Positions 26,396 to 33,866 of a stretch of DNA of 36,277 nucleotides are shown piece by piece (position 1 is the stretch's first letter; every line of letters begins with the position of its first letter). Origin of the DNA: an uncultured bacterium (GTDB lineage: Bacteria > Bacteroidota > Bacteroidia > Bacteroidales > Bacteroidaceae); assembly GCA_905215555.1 (NCBI GenBank), contig CAJMQU010000046.1, forward strand, positions 1-36,277, read 5' to 3'. Made by a program: the position numbers and the translations under genes. The notes below the pieces were generated by a model. That model was not told the DNA's origin, made no database searches, and saw nothing but the letters and a program-made list of their open reading frames with translations.

Positions 26396-27144
26396 TAATT
26401 CAAATCCCTGAAATGCCGCATCTCAGCGTCCGGAATGCCACACTTCGTGGAGGCAAATGCCACATTTGGATGCCTATGAAGCGTGGCATTTGCTTTACTC
26501 AGGTGTGGCATTTGCCTTGCTGAGCTGTGGCTTTCGGATTGTTCAAGTGTGGCATTGCAGGTGGCAAGTGAATTCAACCAGCCGGCAGATGTCTTTTGCC
26601 GGGCAGCCGCTCCCTCCAAGTTTTCGATCGGAAAATTATCATCAGCAGTTTCTTTTTCTTTTGTTGATGATGATGTTATTATATCTTTTATATTCTCTTT
26701 AAATACTTCACGGCTTATTTCTGTATTTGTGCTGGTTTTTAGCGCGTTATCCTGTTTTTCGTCACTGTTTTCCTCTGCTGTTTTTTGCCGTTTTTCGTCA
26801 TTTTTTGCATGAGCAAAGGTGTTTGCTCTATCATTTTTTGCCGTTTTTTTCTCCTTCTTTCTCACGGGATTCAGCTCTTCGGGACTGAAGAATCCGTCTT
26901 CTTCGAGTAGGAAAAGTTGGAATTCGAAGATGATTTTCTTCAGGTATGCAAACGACAACTTTTTGCCCTTGCAGTAAGAACGCAGAAATTCGAGCTTTGC
27001 GCGGGATTCGGGCAACAGGCCCAGTTTTTCGATGATGATCCAGTAAGCTCCGATTCCTTTAGGCCCTTCCTTGTCGAGCAAGGTTTGCATCCGGGGATCA
27101 TACATGGCCATGAGTGGGTGCTGGAGATAAAAATTTCGTTTCAT
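25894..27144 (-). CDS. DUF4373 (Lin1244/Lin1753-like) protein; C-terminal end uncertain
   Basis: The frame encodes 416 aa. Residues 1 to about 90 (MKRNFYLQHPLMAMYDPRM, GPKGIGAYWIIIEKL, then a second helix-rich stretch) look like DUF4373, a winged-helix domain found in phage and plasmid-type replication proteins. A Lys/Glu-rich linker (about 92-165) follows. Codons around residues 190-248 run across the 22-bp repeat array, and the last about 166 codons are antisense to the FHA gene, so they are probably not conserved protein. The typical conserved C-terminal block of other family members is not seen. The gene may be a full initiator with an internal origin, or a truncated remnant whose frame happens to stay open. 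No other phage or plasmid genes are nearby. Confidence 0.6.
   Translation of the reverse strand: MKRNFYLQHPLMAMYDPRMQTLLDKEGPKGIGAYWIIIEKLGLLPESRAKLEFLRSYCKGKKLSFAYLKKIIFEFQLFLLEEDGFFSPEELNPVRKKEKKTAKNDRANTFAHAKNDEKRQKTAEENSDEKQDNALKTSTNTEISREVFKENIKDIITSSSTKEKETADDNFPIENLEGAAARQKTSAGWLNSLATCNATLEQSESHSSARQMPHLSKANATLHRHPNVAFASTKCGIPDAEMRHFRDLNYYLPESSSAALRKINVVAPIVTIAPSSMRIRSLSPRISLFRKVPVRLGASRKVYVSPPCLLRFTLIMQWRRSMLISDVSIGVLIFVPTQRRPITLSPSCKGSTCLKPKTFSITVILPKASLNSSSSGRSSFWGARIFVFPRRILNCFPQCSQTKTKDWPSLYFVSSN
26398..26570. repeat. Seven-unit 22-bp repeat array in diverging orientation
   Basis: Units begin with the core GTGGCATTTGC. On the plus strand they start at 26483, 26505, 26527 and 26549; on the minus strand at 26463, 26441 and 26419. 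Within each set the period is exactly 22 bp. Positions 1-8 are nearly fixed, and there is weaker conservation of CT at 15-16, of A/G at 18-20 and of a final T. The two innermost units form a perfect 11-bp inverted repeat GCAAATGCCAC/GTGGCATTTGC with a 19-nt loop (26453-26493). The array fills the gap after the FHA stop and lies in the DUF4373 frame. Confidence 0.85.
26661..26710. other. AT-rich stretch beside the repeat array
   Basis: About 50 bp composed almost wholly of A and T (TGTTATTATATC, TTTTATATTC and following), 90 bp from the end of the array and inside the DUF4373 frame. It resembles the easily melted region next to iterons in replication origins. No exact DnaA box (TTATCCACA) was seen beside it. 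Confidence 0.4.
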
Positions 27145-27601
27145 TTTCGTTCTTATTTTATTGGTTTATCAAATACATACGGGAAAAGTTGCGGGAAACA
27201 GGGGTATTTGTTGTACCGACTATATCTCTTTCGTAGCATTTCTCTTTGCAGGTACAAATATAAGCATAAGCAAAGTCGGGCTAATGTGCGGTCTGTCTGT
27301 ATTTCCCTCTTGCCAGAGAACCTGTGGCGGCGATTTTATGAAATGAACCGCACATTTCGTAAATATGCTATAAATGTGTTGGTTTAATGTTTTTTAACCA
27401 ATAAGTGGAAAAAGGAAGCTAAATGTAATGAGCCCGGTACAATACCGAGCTCATTATGAAGAGAATTTATAAAGTTATAATTTAACGTCCATTTTTTTGG
27501 GAGGGGGCAGTACAAAATAACACACACTCCCTCTCATTCATATCCGTTTGAAATTCGACACAATACACTTTGGGCATTGGGTGTAACGACTAAAAACATT
27601 G
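27145..27601. other. 457-bp intergenic region between two minus-strand genes
   Basis: It contains a possible -7 element TATATTTG for the DUF4373 gene on the minus strand (27262-27255, no -33 partner), a short inverted repeat TTGGTT/AACCAA (27379-27401) and the strong hairpin at 27426-27456. No coding frame with recognisable features was found; open frames here lack start signals and family features. Confidence 0.5.
27426..27456. repeat. 14-bp hairpin with a 3-nt loop
   Basis: TAATGAGCCCGGTA is followed by CAA and TACCGAGCTCATTA, giving 13 of 14 paired positions. There is no T tract on either strand, so it is not a standard rho-independent terminator. It may end the transcript of the 27602-29209 gene or be a protein-binding palindrome. 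Confidence 0.7.
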
Positions 27602-29209
27602 TTAGTTATCAACCCGTTTCCACTTGCGTACCTCCTCCACTGTACTGGTTTTGGTAGGACTATCATCTACTTTTTCTGTGTGATCTATTTCATAATGATA
27701 ATCACAATGCCCGCAATTCACTTTCTGATGATAAGTGATGCTCCCCGTCCAATACTCATGAGTTGACACCTTATCCTTGCTTTCATAGCGCGTTTCCCAT
27801 TCTACAAAATCAAAACCTTTCTCCTTGATTTTCCCTTTTTTTCGCGTAGTATACTCATGGCGTTTCACATTTGACTCTTTTACCTTTGAAGTAGCCTTTA
27901 GGGTATGCTGTCCGCACTGGGGGCATGCAAATTCTTCAATGGATTTCCAGTCTCCCGTTGTATCGGCCTTACGATCCTCGTGTGTATGGTGGTGGCAGAC
28001 GGCACACTCTGTATCTATTTCCACCAATTGGTGTTCTCGCCTACGCGCTTTCTCTACATCAATAATCGTGTTTTTTATCCAACTTGTTCCCCATATAGGC
28101 TCTACATCCACACCTGTCAAATAAGTGATTTCAACTACATTCAATTTATTTAGTACTGCGCATGACGGGCAACGGGCGTCACGGATAGAAAGTTTTTCTA
28201 CAGCTGCACACATCCATATCAGCAGCAATAGACCTCCCGGTAAAAGGATAATCCAAAGAGAATTGAATAAGTAGAGACAGGAAAGCAACAAGATATACAT
28301 CCAGGGAATCATGTATACATATTCCAGCTTAGCAATAAACGAGTTTTTCACTCCCGGCATGCGCCCCAGTGCAACAAACAGGAGGCTTGCTGCTCCATAT
28401 ACGATCAGCGTCAGTCCACCCAATATCAATAAGAAGAGTACCATCCTCATGAGAAACCAGAAAATGGAGGAGAAAATCCCCTTGAACCACGAGCCGAATT
28501 TACTGCTTAATGATTTGTGATGTAGCGGCTGATTATCAGCATCTACCGTAAAGGGTTGGAAGTTGGTGACAAGATTCCAGCTGATTATGTAATAGAAGAA
28601 AGGCGCACTGGTATATAAGTTGTATTTCAATTCCGAAGTGCGTTCCGTACGTACCACAAGTCCCTGTTCATTTACCGTGAGCAGCACTCCTTTTGTTCTT
28701 CCTTCTCCTTTGGCCAGCACAATTTGTGGAAAATAATAAGAACGTGTTGACACATCAGCCATCAGATAGTCTCCAGCTTCTTTGCGTATGCGTTCTAATG
28801 AGAAACCATTCAATGAATCAGCTCGATAGACATAGCGGAAATCAGGATTCATAGCCCGCAATCCTTTCACTTCACCTTCAACTGCCAGTTTGGGCACACC
28901 GAAACGATTGCCGTTTTCATCTTCTACAATCCATGTCCAACGCCCCTCTTTGGCAATTCCTTTCAAGATTGTACCGGCTTTTAATGTGTCGTTAGTCTCT
29001 TCAAGTTTTCCACTCTCACCGGACCATGCATACACCCATTTATGGCAGCCTTCCTTCAGCACAATCCTCACATCTTCTTTCGTCAGCTCTCGCGAAGGAC
29101 TCCAGAAAAGGAAAAAGGCGAAACATACCAGACATACTACAAAAGCTATAAGACTCATCGTTAAAGAAGTCGTCTTACAGTACTCTCTTCTTTTTAATTC
29201 TTCTTTCAT
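27602..29209 (-). CDS. Membrane protein with C-terminal zinc ribbons, function unknown
   Basis: The 535-aa protein (ATG at 29209; a TTG extension to 29242 is less likely) has a membrane helix near residues 15-36, a soluble region (about 40-230) with several short beta-strands, a membrane cluster of about four helices (about 240-350, FWFLMRMVLFLLILGGL to LLPGGLLLLIWMCAA) and a C-terminal cytoplasmic-like region with four Cys pairs: CPSC, CAVC followed by HHH, CPQC and CGHC. These would form two treble-clef or ribbon zinc sites. The spacing between pairs and the acidic/basic composition do not match a family that I can name. It is transcribed alone, with a -7 element about 92 bp upstream. Confidence 0.75.
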   Translation of the reverse strand: MKEELKRREYCKTTSLTMSLIAFVVCLVCFAFFLFWSPSRELTKEDVRIVLKEGCHKWVYAWSGESGKLEETNDTLKAGTILKGIAKEGRWTWIVEDENGNRFGVPKLAVEGEVKGLRAMNPDFRYVYRADSLNGFSLERIRKEAGDYLMADVSTRSYYFPQIVLAKGEGRTKGVLLTVNEQGLVVRTERTSELKYNLYTSAPFFYYIISWNLVTNFQPFTVDADNQPLHHKSLSSKFGSWFKGIFSSIFWFLMRMVLFLLILGGLTLIVYGAASLLFVALGRMPGVKNSFIAKLEYVYMIPWMYILLLSCLYLFNSLWIILLPGGLLLLIWMCAAVEKLSIRDARCPSCAVLNKLNVVEITYLTGVDVEPIWGTSWIKNTIIDVEKARRREHQLVEIDTECAVCHHHTHEDRKADTTGDWKSIEEFACPQCGQHTLKATSKVKESNVKRHEYTTRKKGKIKEKGFDFVEWETRYESKDKVSTHEYWTGSITYHQKVNCGHCDYHYEIDHTEKVDDSPTKTSTVEEVRKWKRVDN

Positions 29210-29300
29210 TTTATCTATTTTATCGTTATAATATCTTGGCAATTATACGCAAATTCAGAAATATTATTTATTACAAAGAAAACCTTTTTTTTACGAAAAG

Positions 29301-29308
29301 CAAAGATA
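29301..29308 (-). promoter_or_regulatory. Candidate -7 element of the zinc-ribbon membrane protein
   Basis: TATCTTTG on the minus strand fits TAnnTTTG. No TTG at the -33 distance. It lies just downstream of the uxaB terminator. Confidence 0.4.
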
Positions 29309-29314
29309 TTATGG

Positions 29315-29350
29315 AAAAAAATAGGATGAAGCTACCACTCCACCCTATTT
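29315..29350 (-). terminator. Terminator of uxaB
   Basis: On the minus strand AAATAGG(G)TG pairs with CA(T)CCTATTT and is followed by a run of T. It begins 24 bp after the uxaB stop. Confidence 0.7.
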
Positions 29351-29373
29351 CCTTTACGATACTTATAGATTAA

Positions 29374-30813
29374 TTAAAGAATTCCCTTCACTGTTTCCAG
29401 CATTCCTTTTTCCTGGATAGAATCCAGATTAGCTTTCACAGCCGCGGTAAGTCCGGGGATATTATTCAAATCTTCGCCCCAGATAGAAGTTGCGGCGAGT
29501 ACGCCTTCGGCTACCTTCTGGGTATCACCTGTAGCCCACAGGTCTTTCAACAGCTGCATGATTTCAGGAGCATCGTTCGGAACGATTTCAGCACCATCTT
29601 CACGGACACCACCTTTATAGTAGGTGATGATGGCAGCCAGACCGAGAACCAATCCTTTCGGCAGTTCACCCTTGCGTTGCAAGTAAGTCTTCAAGCCGGG
29701 CAGGTCGCGGGTTTCATATTTCGGGAAAGAGTTCAACATGATGCTGGTTACGGCATGGTCAACAAACGGATTGTTGAAACGTTCCAATACATCTTCTGCG
29801 AACTTCTTCAATTCATCCTTCGGCAAATTCAGAGTTTCCATCAACTCGTCGAACATTACCTTATGAATATACTGACCGATAACCGGATGCTGGCATGCGT
29901 CGCGCACGATATTTACGCCTGACAGATAAGCAACCGGAGAAAGAACAGTGTGCGGGCCATTCAGCAAAGTCACCTTTCTTTCGTGGTACGGCTCTTCGGA
30001 AGGAACGAACAGTACATTCAGGCCTGCCTTGTCTGCGGGGAATTCCTTGGCAACTTCCTGAGGAGCCTCGATCACCCAGAGATGGAAGATTTCAGCCTGT
30101 ACTACCAGATTGTCATCATATTGCAGTTTCTCTTTGATAGCTGCGATATCCTTGCGGGGGAATCCCGGTACGATACGGTCAACAAGCGTGGCGTATACAC
30201 CGCAGGCTTCTTCGAACCAAGTCTTGAATTCGTCACCCAACTGCCACAGTTCGATGTACTGATAGATAGTCTCTTTCAGTTTGTGGCCGTTCAGGAAGAT
30301 AAGTTCGCAGGGGAAAATAATCAGACCTTTGCTCTTGTCGCCGTTGAAAGTCTTGAAACGACGGTACAGCAACTGAGTCAGCTTGCCCGGATATGAAGAA
30401 GCCGGAGCGTCAGTCAGTTTGCAGGAAGGATCGAAAGCAATACCGGCTTCCGTCGTGTTGGAGATGACAAAACGCATTTCCGGTTGGTCGGCCAGCTTCA
30501 TGAATTCCTCGTTCTGAGAGTAAGGATTCAGTGCACGGCTGATTACGTCAATCATCGTCAGGCTGTTAACGGTTTCTCCTTTGTCCAGACCTTGCAGATT
30601 CACATGGTAAAGGTCGTCCTGGGCATTCAGCATGTCCACCATACCTTTTTCGATGGGTTGAACTACTACAACGCTGCTGTTGAAATCGGCTTTCTCGTTC
30701 ATGTTGTAGATAATCCAGTCAATAAATGCACGCAGGAAGTTTCCTTCGCCGAACTGGATGATACGTTCCGGGCGTTGAGCTTTAGGAGCGGTTTGTTTGT
30801 TTAATGCTTTCAT
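29374..30813 (-). CDS. uxaB: Tagaturonate reductase (altronate oxidoreductase)
   Basis: Reduces D-tagaturonate to D-altronate with NADH in galacturonate breakdown, the step after UxaC. The 479-aa protein belongs to the mannitol dehydrogenase family: an N-terminal Rossmann region (RIIQFGEGNFLRAFIDWIIY) and the C-terminal helical domain with the conserved KVTLLNGPHTVLSPVAYLSG, containing the catalytic Lys and Asn-Gly-x-His signature. The ATG at 30813 (MKALNKQ) is preferred; the longer frame starts with TTG and would overlap the regulator gene. It lies 37 bp downstream of the LacI gene and likely shares its transcript. uxaA (altronate dehydratase) is not in the window. Confidence 0.93.
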   Translation of the reverse strand: MKALNKQTAPKAQRPERIIQFGEGNFLRAFIDWIIYNMNEKADFNSSVVVVQPIEKGMVDMLNAQDDLYHVNLQGLDKGETVNSLTMIDVISRALNPYSQNEEFMKLADQPEMRFVISNTTEAGIAFDPSCKLTDAPASSYPGKLTQLLYRRFKTFNGDKSKGLIIFPCELIFLNGHKLKETIYQYIELWQLGDEFKTWFEEACGVYATLVDRIVPGFPRKDIAAIKEKLQYDDNLVVQAEIFHLWVIEAPQEVAKEFPADKAGLNVLFVPSEEPYHERKVTLLNGPHTVLSPVAYLSGVNIVRDACQHPVIGQYIHKVMFDELMETLNLPKDELKKFAEDVLERFNNPFVDHAVTSIMLNSFPKYETRDLPGLKTYLQRKGELPKGLVLGLAAIITYYKGGVREDGAEIVPNDAPEIMQLLKDLWATGDTQKVAEGVLAATSIWGEDLNNIPGLTAAVKANLDSIQEKGMLETVKGIL

Positions 30814-30850
30814 CTTAAAAATACGTTTTAAATGATTGATACTATTATGT

Positions 30851-31912
30851 TTATTCAAATTCAAAATAGAAATTGATATTTTCCTTCATCAGAATATCGA
30901 TAGGCATATATTTCACTGCGGTCACCGGACGCTTGAAGACCATGTGGTCGCACAACGCTTTTATGCCGCAATATCCTTGCAGTCCGGGACGTTGCCCGAT
31001 AAGGTAGTTCACTTCACCGGATTTCAGATACTCCACGTTTTTTTGCAGCAGGTCGTAGCCGACCAGACCGGCCAGATGATGGCCTGTTTCCTGCAAGTAA
31101 CCTGCCACTTGATATACCCGCGAATTGAAAACGGCGCCCAGCACAGCCTGCGGATGTGCCGCAAAAAAATCTTCCAGTGTCCGGCGGTTGGCAGCATCGT
31201 CTTCCTTGTTCAGCACAACGTCGTGAACCACCAGGTTGCTATGTTCCTGGGCTATAAAACTCATGAATCCGTCCAGACGGCGTTGCATCTGTATTTCCGC
31301 CGGATTGTCTTTCTTGTTGTTGAGAAATAATACCAGCTCCTGCCCTTCCTCGAATTTACGCATCAGGATTTTGGCAGCGATGTATCCGCTTGCTTGAGAG
31401 TCTTGCCCTATATAGCAAAGTGCATGGGTGTCCTCTATATTAAAATCAATGAACGCGTAGGGCACATCTTTGCCTTCCAGATAAGAAGTGAGCGCCATCG
31501 TTTCTTCGCGGAAATTGGGGGCTATCAGCACGGCATCCGCCGGTTCTCTGCGAATTTTCGCACAAGCCTTTTCGTACGAAAGCCTGTCGGCATGATGGTA
31601 GTACAGATATTCGACACAGACATTGAACGGGCGTAATTCCTGTGCGGCACGATTGATTCCTGCCGCTACGGAGTGCCAGTAATCATGTTCTATATAATAA
31701 GGTATGATACACAGGACACGATAACGCTTCTTTGCCGCCAGGCCGATGGCGAACATGTTAGGGTGATAATCTATTTCATCCAAGACTTTCTGAACCTTTT
31801 CACGGCTTGCGGCGGAGACATCTCCCCGGTTATGCAACACACGGTCCACTGTTCCGGCAGAAACACCTGCCATGCGGGCGATATCTTTAATGGTGTAGTT
31901 CTTGTTTTCCAT
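30851..31912 (-). CDS. LacI-family transcriptional regulator of uronate genes
   Basis: The 353-aa protein has an N-terminal LacI helix-turn-helix (residues 6-26, YTIKDIARMAGVSAGTVDRVL), a hinge helix region near 45-60 and a periplasmic-binding-protein-like effector domain (about 65-345). It is the first gene of a minus-strand unit with uxaB and is divergent from uxaC. This arrangement suggests that it controls both units in response to a hexuronate or an intermediate, as expected from LacI regulators beside catabolic genes. The effector is not known from sequence. Confidence 0.9.
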   Translation of the reverse strand: MENKNYTIKDIARMAGVSAGTVDRVLHNRGDVSAASREKVQKVLDEIDYHPNMFAIGLAAKKRYRVLCIIPYYIEHDYWHSVAAGINRAAQELRPFNVCVEYLYYHHADRLSYEKACAKIRREPADAVLIAPNFREETMALTSYLEGKDVPYAFIDFNIEDTHALCYIGQDSQASGYIAAKILMRKFEEGQELVLFLNNKKDNPAEIQMQRRLDGFMSFIAQEHSNLVVHDVVLNKEDDAANRRTLEDFFAAHPQAVLGAVFNSRVYQVAGYLQETGHHLAGLVGYDLLQKNVEYLKSGEVNYLIGQRPGLQGYCGIKALCDHMVFKRPVTAVKYMPIDILMKENINFYFEFE

Positions 31913-31961
31913 ACTCTCTCCTCCTTGTTTTAAGGTGATAAAGGTTCGACGTCTAAAACTT

Positions 31962-31978
31962 AAATATTATAAATATTT
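31962..31978. promoter_or_regulatory. Candidate operator at the regulator start site
   Basis: AAATATTATAAATATTT is a perfect palindrome with a 3-bp centre (31962-31978). It overlaps the predicted start of the LacI-gene transcript, a position suited to autorepression. Its AT-only sequence makes chance occurrence possible. A smaller palindrome TAACGGTTA (32037-32045) is at the uxaC start site. Confidence 0.35.
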
Positions 31979-31982
31979 GCCG

Positions 31983-32011
31983 CAAAGATACGAATTATTT
32001 TGTTTCTCCAA
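31983..32011 (-). promoter_or_regulatory. Promoter of the LacI regulator gene
   Basis: On the minus strand TTG (32011-32009), an 18-bp spacer and TATCTTTG (31990-31983) fit the Bacteroides consensus. The predicted leader is about 64 nt. Confidence 0.65.
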
Positions 32012-32029
32012 GTAAATTTTCTACTTTTG
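31999..32029 (+). promoter_or_regulatory. Promoter of uxaC
   Basis: TTTG (31999-32002), a 19-bp spacer and TACTTTTG (32022-32029). The leader is about 112 nt. The -33 box of each divergent promoter lies inside the spacer of the other. Confidence 0.7.
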
Positions 32030-32147
32030 TGTTCGATAACGGTTAATAAAAGTAAAAACCAATATCGCGCCTATTAGCTTTACAATCAATACTATATAGG
32101 TATAATAATTGGGAAGTAATATTTTTATATACTTAAAACACAGTAGA

Positions 32148-33554
32148 ATGAAAAAATTTATGGATGAAAACTTCCTGTTGCAGACAGAAACTGCACAGAA
32201 GTTGTATCATGAACATGCGGCTAAAATGCCGATTATCGATTATCACTGTCACTTAATCCCTAAAATGGTAGCAGACGACTATCAGTTTAAGTCACTGACT
32301 GAAATCTGGCTGGGCGGCGACCACTACAAATGGCGTGCTATGCGCACCAATGGTGTAGACGAACGTTTCTGCACCGGCACGGACACCACCGATTGGGAAA
32401 AGTTTGAAAAGTGGGCGGAAACTGTTCCTTATACTTTCCGTAATCCTTTGTATCACTGGACTCACTTGGAACTGAAAACAGCATTCGGCATCGAAAAGAT
32501 TCTGAACCCGAAGACTGCACGTGAAATTTACGATGAGTGTAACGAGAAGTTGGCTAAGCCGGAATACTCAGCCCGCGGCATGATGCGCCGTTATCATGTG
32601 GAAGCTGTTTGTACGACAGATGATCCTATCGATTCTTTGGAATACCACATCCAGACCCGTGAAAGCGGTTTTGAAGTTAAGATGTTGCCTACCTGGCGTC
32701 CCGACAAGGCAATGGCTGTAGAAGTTCCCGCCGATTTCCGTGCTTATGTTGAGAAACTGTCCGAAGTCAGCGGTGTTGCCATTTCTAATTTCGATGACAT
32801 GGTGGCTGCACTGCGCAAGCGTCATGACTTCTTTGCAGAACAGGGCTGTAAGCTGTCCGACCACGGTATCGAAGAATTCTATGCGGAAGATTATACAGAT
32901 GCTGAAATCAATGCTATATTTAATAAGGTGTATGGCGGAACTGCACTGACAAAAGAAGAAATTCTGAAGTTCAAGTCGGCTATGCTGATTGTGTTCGGTG
33001 AAATGGACTGGGAAAAAGGCTGGACGCAACAGTTCCATTACGGTGCTATCCGCAACAATAACAGCAAGATGTTTAAGTTGCTCGGTCCGGATACCGGTTT
33101 CGACTCTATCGGTGAATTCACCACAGCTAAAGCTATGTCTAAATTCCTCGACCGTCTGAACTCTGCAGGAAAGCTGACGAAGACAATCCTGTACAACCTC
33201 AATCCGTGTGCTAACGAGGTTATCGCCACGATGCTGGGTAACTTCCAGGATGGCACGATTGCTGGTAAGATACAGTTTGGTTCCGGCTGGTGGTTCCTCG
33301 ATCAGAAAGATGGTATGGAAAAACAAATGAATGCCCTTTCCGTACTTGGCTTGTTGAGCCGGTTCGTAGGTATGTTGACCGATTCACGTTCGTTCCTCTC
33401 CTATCCGCGTCATGAATATTTCCGCCGTACATTGTGTAACCTTGTTGGTCGTGACATTGAGAACGGTGAAATTCCAGCTTCGGAAATGGATCGCGTGAAC
33501 CAGATGATTGAAGATATCAGCTATTATAATGCTAAGAACTTCTTCCAGTTCTAA
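32148..33554 (+). CDS. uxaC: Uronate isomerase (glucuronate/galacturonate isomerase)
   Basis: Converts D-glucuronate to D-fructuronate and D-galacturonate to D-tagaturonate, the first step of hexuronate use. The 468-aa protein is an amidohydrolase-superfamily member with the metal-binding HxH in IDYHCHL (His33, His35), the segment GGDHYKWRAMR and the C-terminal FGSGWWFLDQKDGMEKQMNALSVLGLLSRFVGMLTDSRSFLSYPRHEYFRR region that is diagnostic of UxaC when read in parts. Length is normal. The ATG at 32148 is chosen; the upstream TTG at 32109 would add only residues outside the family. Confidence 0.96.
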   Translation: MKKFMDENFLLQTETAQKLYHEHAAKMPIIDYHCHLIPKMVADDYQFKSLTEIWLGGDHYKWRAMRTNGVDERFCTGTDTTDWEKFEKWAETVPYTFRNPLYHWTHLELKTAFGIEKILNPKTAREIYDECNEKLAKPEYSARGMMRRYHVEAVCTTDDPIDSLEYHIQTRESGFEVKMLPTWRPDKAMAVEVPADFRAYVEKLSEVSGVAISNFDDMVAALRKRHDFFAEQGCKLSDHGIEEFYAEDYTDAEINAIFNKVYGGTALTKEEILKFKSAMLIVFGEMDWEKGWTQQFHYGAIRNNNSKMFKLLGPDTGFDSIGEFTTAKAMSKFLDRLNSAGKLTKTILYNLNPCANEVIATMLGNFQDGTIAGKIQFGSGWWFLDQKDGMEKQMNALSVLGLLSRFVGMLTDSRSFLSYPRHEYFRRTLCNLVGRDIENGEIPASEMDRVNQMIEDISYYNAKNFFQF

Positions 33555-33585
33555 GAGGGAATAAGAGTTGCTTTCTATTTATAAC

Positions 33586-33630
33586 GAGGAGCGCATCAAA
33601 GTTACATTGATGCGCTCCTTTCCTTTTATA
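33586..33630 (+). terminator. Terminator of uxaC
   Basis: A perfect 12-bp stem GGAGCGCATCAA/TTGATGCGCTCC with a 7-nt loop, followed by a T-rich stretch. Confidence 0.9.
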
Positions 33631-33800
33631 CATATCCATCGTTTTTTTGCTGAATAGTGCTATTTTCTTAAAATCATCTTTTCTTCTTTTTATTCTCTCC
33701 GGTGGGGAGATTGCCTTGTGGCATAGATATCCCGGAACGTTTTATGTTCCTTTATCATCAAAGTGTTGCCTTCCGTTGTACAGGGCAAATCTGAAACAAA

Positions 33801-33832
33801 TTTGCATATAATTTCATAATAGTGTATTTTTG
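33801..33832 (+). promoter_or_regulatory. Promoter of the POT-like transporter
   Basis: TTTG (33801-33804), a 20-bp spacer and TATTTTTG (33825-33832) match both Bacteroides elements. The leader is about 28 nt. Confidence 0.75.
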
Positions 33833-33866
33833 CGTTTAATTTTTCACTAACAAACATAATATTAGG

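Larger units (their letters stand above)
33555..33866. other. Intergenic region between uxaC and the transporter gene
   Basis: Holds the uxaC terminator, a short hairpin TCTCC/GGAGA (33695-33709) and the transporter promoter. No coding or RNA feature is recognised in the remaining bases. Confidence 0.6.

Noticed and set aside
26398..26570. CRISPR array
   Set aside because: The 22-bp units are directly adjacent with no spacers, diverge in orientation and have no cas genes nearby.
26917..27387. 156-aa plus-strand ORF
   Set aside because: Antisense to the conserved start of the DUF4373 gene, no start signal or domain.
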